DNA from: JBCCFW01 sp039029535 | GTDB lineage: Bacteria; Acidobacteriota; JBCCFW01 | Direction: 5' to 3' | Length of the DNA: 35,731 nt | NCBI GenBank assembly: GCA_039029535.1 | Contig: JBCCFW010000065.1 | Span: 1 to 35,731, forward strand | Shown here: positions 14,070 to 22,700 of the stretch, in pieces | How positions within the stretch are numbered: the first letter of the stretch is position 1 | How the letters are laid out: the number at the start of each line of letters is the position of its first letter | The notes under the pieces: generated by a model | What the model saw: the letters and a program-made list of their open reading frames with translations, nothing else | Databases searched by the model: none | Told to the model about the DNA's origin: nothing | Translations under genes and position numbers: made by a program

Positions 14070-16484
14070 TTGCTCCTGGCGACGGGCTTCGTCGTCGGAT
14101 GTCGGACAGCCGGCGCGGACTGGCCCAGCCTCCCGCCGGAGCACCTGGTCGCCTCCGCCCTGGTGCTGACGACGGCCTGCCTGCTCGCCCTACGGGTTCG
14201 GGCGCCGCTGGGCCTGCTCCTCGCGTTGTCAGGTTGGCTGGCGGGAGCCCTCCATGGTCGGCCGACCATGGAGCCCCTCGACATCGCGACGCTCGAGCGT
14301 CGTGGGGTGCTCGAAGCCCTGGCGCGCCACCCGGTGCACGTGCGCGGTGAGCTTCGAGGCGTCCTGGTCACGCGCGCAGGTCCCACGAGCCGGCACGTCG
14401 AGGCCGAGCTGCACGTCCACGAGCTCGACACCGGCCGCCTGCGGTTGCCCGTGCGCGGACGGCTCACGCTGCGAGTGCCCCGGGAGCGTCGGACGGCAGC
14501 CGAGGCTCACCGCACGGTGTCGGCATGGGTTCGGCTGCAGCCGACTCGGTCGCTGACGAACCCCGGCGTCGAGCACCGACGGCCGAGCACGCGTCCGCCG
14601 AGCGCGTTGGTCATCAGCCCGTTGCTGATGAAGCTCGACGGTCGTCCCCGACTCGTCGACCGCTGGCGACGCGGCATCGATCGCCACCTCCGCGAGAACG
14701 TCGACGACGACACCGCGACCGCTGCCGACTGGGTCCGCGCCCTGGTCCTCGGGACGCGCGCCGCGCTCGACCCGAGCGACCAGCGCAGCCTGAAGCGAGC
14801 CGGGCTCGCTCACGTCCTCGCGGTCTCGGGACTCCACGTGTCGCTGGCGGCGCTCGGCGTGGGCGGCACCGTCGCTTGGCTGTGCGGCGGTCGGCGTCGG
14901 CCCGGGCTCGTCGCCGGAGTGCTCGCTGCGTGGACCCTGGCCATGCTGGCCGGCAGCGGCGTGCCCGTGCTGCGCGCCGCGATGATCACGAGCCTGCTGG
15001 GCTGTGCGGTCCTGCTGAGGCGTCCGGGCTCCAGTCGTGCGGCTCTCGCCGTCGCCGCCCTGGCTTGCTCGTTGCTCGCCCCCGAGTCGACGCGCACGCT
15101 GGGCTTCGAGCTCAGCTTCGGAGCGACGCTCGGGCTCTGCGTGCTGTCGGGCCCGCTGCGTCGCCTCCTGCCCCGCGGTCGGCTCGTCGGCTGGGCCGGT
15201 CTTCGCAACGCCCTGTCCTGGAACCTCGCCGCGACGCTCGCCACCTGGCCGTGGCTGCTCGGGCTCGGCGGGATGAACGCGGCCGCTCCCGTCCTGAACC
15301 TCCTGGCACTGCCCCTGGTCGTGGGGCTCACGCTCCTGAGCCTGCTCCTCGCCGTGGCCGGTCCCGTCGTGCCGGGGCTCACGACGTTCGGGCTCGCGAT
15401 CGTGGACGCACTGGCCACCGCCCTGGTCACCCTGGGCGAGGCGGGTGGGGGTGGCTTCCACGAGACGGCTGCGCCGGGCTCTCTGGTGTCGTGGCTCCAC
15501 GGCACGGGCCTGCTCGTGCTCGCAGCCACCGCCGACATGCGGACACGACTGCTCGGCTGGCTGGCACTGCTGACGGCACCGATGATCCTCGTCGCCAGCG
15601 GCACCGCGACGCCGCGTTGGGACGCTCGGGTGGTCGTGCTCGACGTCGGTCAGGGCTCGTCGGCGCTCGTCGAGATCGCGCGTCCTTCAGGGAGACCGTG
15701 GAGCCTGCTCGTCGACGGTGGCGGGTGGCCGGGGAGCCGACTCGACGTGGGGGAGCGGGTCGTGATCCCGAGCCTGCGCGCCCTCGGCGTGTCCGAGCTC
15801 GACGTCGTCGTCCTCAGCCACGCCGACTTCGATCATCGTGGCGGCCTGCCCAGCGTGGTGAGGCGCTGTCGACCACGAGCGCTCTGGCTGGGTCCCGGTC
15901 CTGACGCGGACCGCAAGAGTCTCGAGCCGCTCGTCGCCAGCGCTCGCAGCGTGGGCACGAGGGTCGGGCTGCTCGCGGCGGGTGCTCGGCTCGGCCCGGC
16001 CAACCCCGGCACTCTCGGGCTCGAGGTCGCCTGGCCGTCTCGTCATCCGGCCGATCGCTGGGGCCTGAGCGAGAACGACGCGAGCGTCGTGCTACGGCTC
16101 GTCGATCACGAGGGCAGGGGACTGGCTCTTCTCCCGGGTGACATCGAGCGCGAGGCCGAGCTCCGGCTCGTGAATCGCGCTCGGCTGCGTTCACCACTGC
16201 TGGTGCTGCCCCATCACGGCAGCCGCACGAGCTCCTCGGCTGAGTTGTTGGCAGCCGTGCGCCCCCGGCTCGCCGTGGCGTCGGCGGGCCGCACGCGATT
16301 TGGTCATCCGCACGCCGAGGTCCTCGAGCGGCTGGCGCGAGGTAATCGTGCGACCTGGGTCACGGCCGAGCACGGCGCCATCGTCTTCGAGCTCACGCGC
16401 TCGGGGAGGGGCTGGCTCGTCGACGCCCGGGCCCTGGCCGGTGAGCGTCGCTTGCTCGGGCTGCACGCGGACCTGAAACGCTGA
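14070..16484 (+). CDS. comEC: ComEC/Rec2-type DNA uptake channel
   Basis: The 804-residue protein has the three expected parts: N-terminal helices plus an OB-like DUF4131 region (VHVRGELRGVL onward), a multipass competence domain (HVLAVSGLHVSLAALGV, GSGVPVLRAAMITSL, FELSFGATLGLCVLSGPL), and a C-terminal metallo-beta-lactamase domain from about residue 515. That domain has VVVLDVGQGSSALVE, the metal motif HADFDH at about 584-589, LLPGDIE and LVLPHHGS. ComEC forms the inner-membrane channel for single-stranded DNA in natural transformation. The lactamase-like metal residues are intact. TTG 14070 is the first usable start after an in-frame stop at 14025; GGGGAG lies about 11 bases upstream. No other competence gene is nearby. 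Confidence 0.92.
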   Translation: MLLATGFVVGCRTAGADWPSLPPEHLVASALVLTTACLLALRVRAPLGLLLALSGWLAGALHGRPTMEPLDIATLERRGVLEALARHPVHVRGELRGVLVTRAGPTSRHVEAELHVHELDTGRLRLPVRGRLTLRVPRERRTAAEAHRTVSAWVRLQPTRSLTNPGVEHRRPSTRPPSALVISPLLMKLDGRPRLVDRWRRGIDRHLRENVDDDTATAADWVRALVLGTRAALDPSDQRSLKRAGLAHVLAVSGLHVSLAALGVGGTVAWLCGGRRRPGLVAGVLAAWTLAMLAGSGVPVLRAAMITSLLGCAVLLRRPGSSRAALAVAALACSLLAPESTRTLGFELSFGATLGLCVLSGPLRRLLPRGRLVGWAGLRNALSWNLAATLATWPWLLGLGGMNAAAPVLNLLALPLVVGLTLLSLLLAVAGPVVPGLTTFGLAIVDALATALVTLGEAGGGGFHETAAPGSLVSWLHGTGLLVLAATADMRTRLLGWLALLTAPMILVASGTATPRWDARVVVLDVGQGSSALVEIARPSGRPWSLLVDGGGWPGSRLDVGERVVIPSLRALGVSELDVVVLSHADFDHRGGLPSVVRRCRPRALWLGPGPDADRKSLEPLVASARSVGTRVGLLAAGARLGPANPGTLGLEVAWPSRHPADRWGLSENDASVVLRLVDHEGRGLALLPGDIEREAELRLVNRARLRSPLLVLPHHGSRTSSSAELLAAVRPRLAVASAGRTRFGHPHAEVLERLARGNRATWVTAEHGAIVFELTRSGRGWLVDARALAGERRLLGLHADLKR

Positions 16485-16538
16485 TTGGCTTGAAGGCGCG
16501 CCGGTCAGCGTTCCAGACGTCCGTGACATGCTCGAACG

Positions 16539-17912
16539 ATGAGCATCGAGGAGGTCGAGCCCAACGAGACCGACGCGAGCCTGCCCTGCCACGGCACGGT
16601 CGCGATCGTCGGACGTCCCAACGTCGGGAAGTCGACCCTCTTCAACCGCCTCACGCGCACCCGCAAGGCCATCGTCGACTCGAAGCCGGGCATCACCCGC
16701 GACCGCATCGAGGGCCTGGCCGAGTGGCAGGGGAGGACGGTCCGGCTGGTCGACACCGGCGGCATCGAGCTCGACGAGCCCGACGCTCTCGAGCAGCAGG
16801 TCGTCGACCAGGCCAACCGCGCCCTGGCCGGCGCACAGCTCGCCTTGCTGGCCGTCGACGTTCGCGCCGGGCTCCAGCCGAGCGAGCACGAGCTCGCCGA
16901 CCTCCTGCGTCGGACCGACCTGCCCGTGATCGTCGTGGTCAACAAGGTCGACCACGAGGGTCTCGAGGCCGAGCTCGCCGAGTTCCATGCTCTCGGCTTC
17001 GATCACGTGCTGCCCATCGCGGCGGAGTCCGGCTCGGGCGTGGCGGAGCTGCTCGACGAGATCTTCGAGCAGCTCCCCGAGGGCGAGAGCTCCGACGATG
17101 ACGACGGCCTGCTCCGTGTCGCGATCATCGGTCGTCCCAACGTCGGCAAGTCCTCACTGGTGAACGTGCTGTCGGGGGAGGAACGGGTCGTCGTGTCTGC
17201 CGTGCCGGGGACCACCCGCGACGCCGTCGACGTGCGGCTGAAGGTGGGGGAGCGCGAGATGCTCCTGGTCGACACCGCCGGCCTGAGAAGGCGGGGCTCC
17301 GACAGCGAGCGGGTCGAGCACGTCGCCCGGGTCAAGGCCGAGCAGGCGGTGGGACGCTGCGACGTCGCGGTGCTGCTGCTCGACGCCCACGAGGGCCCCA
17401 CGCACGGTGATGCCGTGATCGCGGGCCTGGCCGCCGACGCTGGCGCCGGACTCGTGATCGCGGCCAACAAGTGGGACCTGGTCGAGGAGAAAGAGGAGCG
17501 CTTCAAGACGCTCATGCTCGACATCCGTGACTCCTTGCGGGCCGCGAGCTGGGCGCCGGTCATCACCATCTCGGTCCACGAGCGAGAGCGCCTCCTGCGG
17601 CTCTTCGAGACGGTCGCCGAGGTGGCCGAGCGCCGTCATCGGCGGATCCCGACCTCCAGGCTCAACGAGATCGTCCAGGACGCCCTGCGTCGTCACGAGC
17701 CCCCGGCGACCAAGGGCCGACCCTTCCGGGTGAAATACCTGACCCAGGTCGCGACCGGGCCGCCGACCTTCGTCGCGTTCACCACGGGAGGCGCCCCTCA
17801 CTTCTCATGGCAGAGGCATCTCGAGAACCGTCTCAGGGAGAGTCTCGACCTGGAAGGAACGCCCCTCGTCGTCCGCTATCGCAAGGGCTCCTCGACACGT
17901 CAACCTGCCTGA
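16539..17912 (+). CDS. der: Ribosome-assembly GTPase Der (EngA)
   Basis: Two GTPase domains in tandem identify Der. The first P-loop is GRPNVGKS at residues 25-32, with DTGG and NKVD. The second is GRPNVGKS at 198-205, with VDTAGL and NKWD. A KH-like domain follows (RIPTSRLNEIVQDALRRHEPP, YLTQVATGPPTFVAF), and the protein ends at 457 residues, normal length. It acts in 50S subunit maturation. The acidic linker between the G domains (GESSDDDDG) is typical. ATG 16539 has no strong Shine-Dalgarno, but no other start fits the conserved N-terminus. Confidence 0.97.
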   Translation: MSIEEVEPNETDASLPCHGTVAIVGRPNVGKSTLFNRLTRTRKAIVDSKPGITRDRIEGLAEWQGRTVRLVDTGGIELDEPDALEQQVVDQANRALAGAQLALLAVDVRAGLQPSEHELADLLRRTDLPVIVVVNKVDHEGLEAELAEFHALGFDHVLPIAAESGSGVAELLDEIFEQLPEGESSDDDDGLLRVAIIGRPNVGKSSLVNVLSGEERVVVSAVPGTTRDAVDVRLKVGEREMLLVDTAGLRRRGSDSERVEHVARVKAEQAVGRCDVAVLLLDAHEGPTHGDAVIAGLAADAGAGLVIAANKWDLVEEKEERFKTLMLDIRDSLRAASWAPVITISVHERERLLRLFETVAEVAERRHRRIPTSRLNEIVQDALRRHEPPATKGRPFRVKYLTQVATGPPTFVAFTTGGAPHFSWQRHLENRLRESLDLEGTPLVVRYRKGSSTRQPA

Positions 17913-17945
17913 GAGAAGCCCTTTAGGATCAGTCACCTGGGTTGC

Positions 17946-17974
17946 TTGACCGTCCGACGGGGCGGCCCTACAAT
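17946..17974 (+). promoter_or_regulatory. Sigma-70-type promoter upstream of the MglA-like GTPase
   Basis: TTGACC (17946-17951), a 17-base spacer and TACAAT (17969-17974) match the housekeeping consensus with one mismatch in each hexamer. Transcription would start near 17981, giving a leader of about 26 bases before the GTG at 18007. It is the best promoter match I see in the window. Confidence 0.72.
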
Positions 17975-18006
17975 CGCCAGCCTTCTTCCTCTGGGGATGG
18001 TGCGCC

Positions 18007-19695
18007 GTGGTTCTGGTCAACTACACGACACGGGAGCTTTCCGCGAAGCTGGTCTATTACGGACCGGGTCTCTGCGGTAAGACGACGAACCTCCAGTACA
18101 TCTACGACAGCCTGCTGCCGGGTGACAGCAAGGGGAAGATGGTCTCGCTCGACACCGAGACCGACCGCACGATCTTCTTCGACTTCCTGCCCCTCGAGCT
18201 GGGAACGATCCGCGGACTGAAGACGCGGCTCCAGCTCTACACCGTGCCGGGTCAGGTTCACTACAACGCCACGCGGAAGATCGTCTTGAAGGGGGCCGAC
18301 GGCATCGTCTTCGTCGCCGACTCCCAGCGCTCGATGAAGCAGAGCAACATCGAGTCGTACAACAACATGAAGCAGAACCTGGCCGACCACGGGATGAAGC
18401 TCGAGGACGTGCCGCTGGTCCTGCAGTTCAACAAGCGCGATCTCCCCGACATCATGAGCATCGAGGAGATGGAGGACGACCTCAACGAGTTCAACGCCCC
18501 CTTCTGGGAGGCGGTGGCGCTCGAGGGCATCGGCGTCGAGGACACCCTCAAGTCGATGGCCCGCCTCGTCCTCAAGAGCCTCGCGCAGCGCTTCACGCCC
18601 GAGGCGGTCGAGGCCGGTGAAGAGGCGGCCGGCGCGGATGCCGCCGCTGCACCTCCCGCCGCCAGCACGACGGCGCCTCCCGCCGCGGCCCCCGTGGCGG
18701 CCGAGGTCGCCGCTGCCGGCGCCACTGCCATCCCCGCCGCAGCCAGCGCCGACCCCCTCGGTGGGGGCGTCCCGGCACCAGCGGACCCGCTCGGCGGCGC
18801 CACGGCGATCCCGGCTCCGGCTGCCGCCGACCCGCTCGGTGGCGCCACCGCGATCCCGGCCCCTGCCGATCCGCTCGGCGCTCCGGCGCCCGCAGCCGCG
18901 ATGGCCTCCGATCCGCTCGGATCGGACGCTCCTGCGGCGGGCTCGGGCGATCCGTTCGGCTCGGATCCGCTCGGTGCTCCCGCAGCCCCGGCGGCCGAGA
19001 CCCCGGGCTCGCCGATGCTCGCGCCGTCCGGCGAGCTGCTCTCCCTCGACCTGCCGGCCGGCCAGCCGGCCGCGCCGACTCCGCCGATGGGGGGCGACGA
19101 CGAGATCCTCGACCTCGACGAGTCGGCCGTGATCCCGGAGGAGACGCCGGCCCTCGGCGCTGCTGCCGATCCGCTCGGTGCTCCGAGCTTCACGCCGCCG
19201 CCCTCCACGCCCGGCGCACCGCTCGACCCCCTCGGTGGGGGAGCCACGATGGAAGTCCCGAGCGCCGACTCCGGTCCGCTCGGCGGCGGCGAGCCGGCCA
19301 TGCCTCCGCCGCCGCTGGCTCCGGCCCCGGCCGAGGCCGCCAACCCGCTCGACGCTCCGGCTCCGGCCTCCGGTCCCGGCTTCGAGATCATGTCGCCGCC
19401 CAGCCCGCTGGATGGGGGCGAGGAGCAGATCGGTGGCGACACGGTGGTCGCCACCGAAGGGCTCGAGGGTCTCGCGACGGAGGTCCCGCCCGAGCTGCTC
19501 GCCGGCAACAGCGCCGCACCGGCAGCTCCCGCGGGAGACGTCGCCGCCATCGACGTCCCGGTGACCCTCCAGCTCGGCACCGTGGGGGCTGAGGAGATCG
19601 CGCGGCAGCTCAACCTGCCCGTCGAGTTCTCCGACCCCACTGGCCAGAAGCACCAGCGAACCGTCCGCGTCGAGCTGCGCTTCAAGCTCGACTGA
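18007..19695 (+). CDS. MglA-like small GTPase with long DPLG-repeat tail and C-terminal domain
   Basis: Residues 1-197 are an MglA/Ras-like GTPase: P-loop GPGLCGKTT (19-27), the bacterial MglA variant TVPGQV in place of DxxGQ (79-84), and NKRD (142-145). Close relatives of MglA set cell polarity or motility. Residues about 199-505 are Ala/Pro/Gly-rich and presumably disordered, with about eight DPLG motifs plus DPFG, GPLG and NPLD variants, and an acidic DDEILDLDES segment. Residues about 506-562 (VPVTLQLGTVGAEEIARQLNLPVEF to the end, VRVELRFKLD) look like a small beta-rich folded domain. Typical MglA is about 195 residues, so the 365-residue extension is unusual. GTG 18007 is set by homology. 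It has its own promoter after der; no MglB/roadblock gene is present here. Confidence 0.9.
   Translation: MVLVNYTTRELSAKLVYYGPGLCGKTTNLQYIYDSLLPGDSKGKMVSLDTETDRTIFFDFLPLELGTIRGLKTRLQLYTVPGQVHYNATRKIVLKGADGIVFVADSQRSMKQSNIESYNNMKQNLADHGMKLEDVPLVLQFNKRDLPDIMSIEEMEDDLNEFNAPFWEAVALEGIGVEDTLKSMARLVLKSLAQRFTPEAVEAGEEAAGADAAAAPPAASTTAPPAAAPVAAEVAAAGATAIPAAASADPLGGGVPAPADPLGGATAIPAPAAADPLGGATAIPAPADPLGAPAPAAAMASDPLGSDAPAAGSGDPFGSDPLGAPAAPAAETPGSPMLAPSGELLSLDLPAGQPAAPTPPMGGDDEILDLDESAVIPEETPALGAAADPLGAPSFTPPPSTPGAPLDPLGGGATMEVPSADSGPLGGGEPAMPPPPLAPAPAEAANPLDAPAPASGPGFEIMSPPSPLDGGEEQIGGDTVVATEGLEGLATEVPPELLAGNSAAPAAPAGDVAAIDVPVTLQLGTVGAEEIARQLNLPVEFSDPTGQKHQRTVRVELRFKLD
18751..19290 (+). repeat. Region coding for dispersed DPLG motifs in the GTPase tail
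   Basis: Within the GTPase gene, the tetrapeptide DPLG recurs about eight times with irregular Ala/Pro-rich spacers, some near-identical (DPLGGATAIPAP occurs twice in a row). The DNA is very GC-rich and repetitive and could vary in copy number by slippage. Confidence 0.75.
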
Positions 19696-19738
19696 GACCG
19701 TCCTCGGCAGCAGTCTCGCGCCTCGACGGCAGTCTCGG

Positions 19739-19796
19739 TTGGTTCCGCGCCGACCGAGCTGCTACTCTCCCGCCTCCTCGGGGCCCGTGAGCCCCG
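19739..19796 (+). promoter_or_regulatory. Possible rpoZ promoter and leader hairpin
   Basis: TTGGTT (19739-19744), an 18-base spacer and TACTCT (19763-19768) form a moderate promoter match. The expected leader then contains a perfect CGGGGC-CCGTGA-GCCCCG hairpin (19779-19796), ending 25 bases before the rpoZ start. Confidence 0.35.
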
Positions 19797-19821
19797 TGAC
19801 AACCGCCAGGAGCCGCCCGCG

Positions 19822-20055
19822 ATGAATGGACACGACCCCGTCTTCGATGCCAAGGACGTGATCGGCAACCGCTTCATGCTCTCGGTGGTCACCTTCGAGC
19901 GCGCCAAGCAGCTCATCCGTGGCGCCCGTCCGCGCACCGATCACCGCTTCAACTCGCCGGTGATGACCGCCCTCGCCGAGATCGCCGAGGAGCGCGTGCT
20001 GCAGCCCCAGTCCGGCCGCGTCGAGGACGCTCCGCCGTCCGACCTGACCATTTGA
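19822..20055 (+). CDS. rpoZ: RNA polymerase omega subunit
   Basis: This 77-residue protein matches omega: an N-terminal stretch, then IGNRFMLSVVTFERAKQLIRGARPR (the conserved NRF...A.RARQL..G core) and NSPVMTALAEIAEERV, the conserved helix that contacts beta-prime. Omega aids assembly of RNA polymerase. AGGAG lies nine bases before the ATG. The gene is separate from the gmk/spoT context seen in proteobacteria; here it follows the MglA-like gene and converges with coaX. Confidence 0.9.
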   Translation: MNGHDPVFDAKDVIGNRFMLSVVTFERAKQLIRGARPRTDHRFNSPVMTALAEIAEERVLQPQSGRVEDAPPSDLTI

Positions 20056-20056
20056 T

Positions 20057-20163
20057 CTCAGGAGTGGGAGCCGGCGCGCATCTTCGATGCGCTCCATGCC
20101 CCCACACCCCGTCGGTCCGGGGAAGTGAATCCCCCGAACCTCCTGAGCCGTGCCTCCCGGCAC
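20057..20163. other. Cluster of stem-loops between convergent rpoZ and coaX
   Basis: CTCAGGAG (20057-20064) pairs with CTCCTGAG (20140-20147). Inside lie GCGCATC-TTC-GATGCGC (20076-20092, perfect 7 bp) and GGTCCGGGG/CCCCGAACC (20114-20141, one mismatch; its last two bases compete with the outer stem). GTGCC-TCCC-GGCAC (20150-20163) follows. This may be a bidirectional terminator or a structured small RNA; no T-run is present. Nothing else is recognised in 20056-20230. Confidence 0.5.
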
Positions 20164-20230
20164 CGCCTTCGTGGCTGCGAGAGGCCGCCCCACACTCCCT
20201 CGCGTCCTGCGATTCAGCGACTGAAGCTGA

Positions 20231-21004
20231 CTAGCGATTCCGCTCGTGCAAGAGCCGGAGGCCCAGCAGCGTGAGCTCGGGCATGACCTTGGCCACGTGA
20301 TGGGAGGCCTCCGCCACTCGATGGGCCAGGCCGCCGGTGGCGATGACCCTGCAGCCCTCGGGCATCTCCTCGAGCACCTTGTCGAGGATGCCGTCGACCA
20401 GGCCGACGTAGCCGTGGAAGATGCCGGCCTGCATGGCTTGAATCGTCGTCTTGCCGATGACCCGCTCCGGACGCCGGATCTCCACGCGGGGGAGCCGTGA
20501 CGCCGAGGAGAACAGGGCCTCCGCCGAGATCCCCAGGCCTGGGGCGATGACGCCGCCCAGGTAGTCGCCGTTGGCAGCCACGCAGTCGAAGGTCGTCGCC
20601 GTGCCGAAGTCGACCGCCACCACGGGCCCGTCGACCTCGGCGTGCGCCGCGATGGAATTGACGATGCGGTCCGCACCGATCTCCTCCGGGTGGTCGTAGA
20701 GCAAGCGCATGCCCGTCTTGATGCCCGGCGCCACGACCAGCGGCTCGAGCCCGAGCAAGCGACGCAGGCCGGTGCAAAGCACCTTGGTCACCGGCGGCAC
20801 GACCGATGCCACGATGACCGCGGACAGGCCCTCGCGATCGATGCCGTCGAGCCGGAGCAGGCTGTCCACCCGCAGCCGCACCTCGTCGACCGTCTGGTTC
20901 CGCGGCGTGGGAAGACGCCACGACGCGATGAGCTCCTCACCGTCGTAGACACCGGCCACCAGGTGGCTGTTGCCGAGATCCACGACGAGCAGTCCGTCCT
21001 TCAT
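20231..21004 (-). CDS. coaX: Type III pantothenate kinase
   Basis: The 257-residue protein has the CoaX motifs: DLGNSHLVAGVYDG (phosphate 1), the GADRIVNSIAAH segment, VVAVDFGTATTFDCV (phosphate 2 with the catalytic Asp), GGVIAPGLGIS and VIATGGLA. It phosphorylates pantothenate in the first committed step to coenzyme A, and the type III enzyme is not feedback-inhibited by CoA. Its ATG overlaps the birA stop by four bases, and birA follows nadC the same way. Confidence 0.95.
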   Translation of the reverse strand: MKDGLLVVDLGNSHLVAGVYDGEELIASWRLPTPRNQTVDEVRLRVDSLLRLDGIDREGLSAVIVASVVPPVTKVLCTGLRRLLGLEPLVVAPGIKTGMRLLYDHPEEIGADRIVNSIAAHAEVDGPVVAVDFGTATTFDCVAANGDYLGGVIAPGLGISAEALFSSASRLPRVEIRRPERVIGKTTIQAMQAGIFHGYVGLVDGILDKVLEEMPEGCRVIATGGLAHRVAEASHHVAKVMPELTLLGLRLLHERNR

Positions 21005-21717
21005 GTCTCGCTCGCTTCCAGCTGGAGGTCCGGGACTCGAAACTCGGGGAGCTCCTCGGAGAGCTCTCGATGACGTCGCAGGACCGCCTCGGCACCATCG
21101 GCCGTGTCGAGCTCGGCCAGCCCGCGATCCAGCTCGACCAGGAAGGCGACCGCGAGGTCCTCTCGAGGGGGAGGGTCCACCCCGTGGCCGACCAGCGAGA
21201 CCACGTGCTCGCGGATTCGCTCGGGGAAGTCGTCTTCGGTCTGACTGACGTTGAGGCCCAGGCTGAGCACGGCATGCCGCAGGAGATCGCCTTGAATCGC
21301 CGTCTCCACCAGCACGCCCGCCAACTTGCGCAGCCCGAACGGGCCCTGCACCAGGAGGTCGTTCGGCCGCTTGAGCCGACAGTCCACGTCGAAGGACTGG
21401 AGCGCAGCCACGGCGGCCAAGCCCGTCACCGCCGTGAGTGCCAAGGCCCGCGAGGGCTCCCAGCGCGGACGCACGAGCGCCGAGACGTAGAGGGCGAGCC
21501 CCGGCGGGGAGTGCCAGGCGCGTCCACGCTGCCCGCGTCCCTTGCGTTGAGCGTCGGCGATGACCACCAACGGCGGCTCGCTGCCCTCGGCGATGAGGGC
21601 GCGCACGCGGTCGATGGTCGAGTCGACCTCCGGGAAGACCCAGGCCCGATCGGCGAAGCGAGTGGACCCGAGACCGTCACGCAGCCGACCGAGGTCCAGC
21701 GTGGCGGGAGGGCTCAT
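21001..21717 (-). CDS. birA: Biotin--[acetyl-CoA-carboxylase] ligase, class I (no DNA-binding domain)
   Basis: A 238-residue biotin protein ligase with the ATP/biotin loop KGRGQRGRAWHSPPG, the RLKRPNDLLV motif (usual form KWPND, here KRPND), RKLAGVLVE and GLNVSQ. It attaches biotin to the carrier protein of acetyl-CoA carboxylase and related carboxylases. It lacks the N-terminal helix-turn-helix of E. coli BirA, so it should not be a repressor. It overlaps nadC and coaX by four bases each. Confidence 0.95.
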   Translation of the reverse strand: MSPPATLDLGRLRDGLGSTRFADRAWVFPEVDSTIDRVRALIAEGSEPPLVVIADAQRKGRGQRGRAWHSPPGLALYVSALVRPRWEPSRALALTAVTGLAAVAALQSFDVDCRLKRPNDLLVQGPFGLRKLAGVLVETAIQGDLLRHAVLSLGLNVSQTEDDFPERIREHVVSLVGHGVDPPPREDLAVAFLVELDRGLAELDTADGAEAVLRRHRELSEELPEFRVPDLQLEASET

Positions 21718-22586
21718 CCACCCAGCCCCGGGAGGTCCAGGCCGAGGTCGGCGGCCCGCACCGAGTGTGTCAACGCCCCGGAGGAGATCCCGTCGGGTCC
21801 CGCCTCGGCGTAAGACCGGATGGTCTCCTCGGTGATGCCACCGGAGACCTCGACGTACATCCGACCCGCGATGCGGTCGACCGCGGTGGCGACGTCCTTC
21901 GGCGTGAAGTTGTCGAGCAGCACGGCTGCCGGAAGACGCGGCAGCTCGAGGAGCTCGTCGAGCTGCTCGAGCGTGTCGACCTCGACCTCCACCGGGTGGG
22001 CGTGACCGGCCCGCCGCAGCGCGGCCTCCACCGTGGGCGCCAGGCCACCGCCAGCGACCAGGTGGTTGTCCTTGATCATGATGAGGTCGTCGAGGGCGTG
22101 CCGATGGTTGCCGCCGCCGCCGGCGCGCACCGCCGTCTTGTCGAGGAGGCGAAGACCCGGAGCGGTCTTGCGGGTGTCGAGGACGGTGACGCCCGTGCCG
22201 TCGAGCAGCGAGACGTAGCGAGCGGTGAGCGTCGCGATGCCGCTGGCTCGCTGGAGGAAGTTGAGAGCCGTGCGCTCGGCGGCCAGCAGCGAGCGGAGGG
22301 GGCCGCGGGCGGCCATGACCACCGTGCCCGGCTCGACCTCGGTGCCCTCGTCCGCGTCGACCTCGACGTCGAGCCGTGGATCGAGACGGCGGAAGGTCAG
22401 CTCGGCTGGCACCAGCCCCGACACGACGAGGTGCTCGCGGGCGACGATGAGCCCTCGGCCGAGGGCGTCAGCGGGGACGACGGTCTCGCTGGTGAGATCA
22501 CCGTAGCGGAGGTCCTCGCGAAGGGCTGCTTCGACCATCGGCTCGTAGCCGAAGGCGGTGGCGCCGCTGCCGGACACGGGGCTCAT
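21714..22586 (-). CDS. nadC: Quinolinate phosphoribosyltransferase (decarboxylating)
   Basis: NadC makes nicotinate mononucleotide from quinolinate and PRPP in de novo NAD synthesis. Motifs seen: EDLRYGDLTSETV near the N-terminus, ERTALNFLQRASGIATLT, TRKTAPGLRLLDKTAVRAGGGGNHR, IKDNH, VEVEVDTLEQ, LLDNF and VSGGIT. 290 residues is standard. ATG 22586 is preferred to the GTG at 22595 because GGGGTGG lies five bases upstream. It is the first gene of nadC-birA-coaX and is divergent from valS; 114 bases separate the two starts. Confidence 0.96.
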   Translation of the reverse strand: MSPVSGSGATAFGYEPMVEAALREDLRYGDLTSETVVPADALGRGLIVAREHLVVSGLVPAELTFRRLDPRLDVEVDADEGTEVEPGTVVMAARGPLRSLLAAERTALNFLQRASGIATLTARYVSLLDGTGVTVLDTRKTAPGLRLLDKTAVRAGGGGNHRHALDDLIMIKDNHLVAGGGLAPTVEAALRRAGHAHPVEVEVDTLEQLDELLELPRLPAAVLLDNFTPKDVATAVDRIAGRMYVEVSGGITEETIRSYAEAGPDGISSGALTHSVRAADLGLDLPGLGG

Positions 22587-22700
22587 GAGCGCCACCCCGG
22601 TGAGCGTCGTGCGACGCTGAGGTACCCTCGCGCTCCTCGTCGGCGGGGCGTCGTCGTCACCGCCGTCATGGGTCCGTCAGAGGGAGAAGAGTCGACCGTC

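Noticed and set aside
17968..19937. Long minus-strand frames opposite the MglA-like gene
   Set aside because: They mirror the repetitive Pro/Ala tail and show only Arg/Gly- or Ser/Gly-rich low complexity.
22587..22700. T-box or other riboswitch before valS
   Set aside because: No T-box sequence, no antiterminator pairing and no long leader; the divergent start leaves only about 110 bases.
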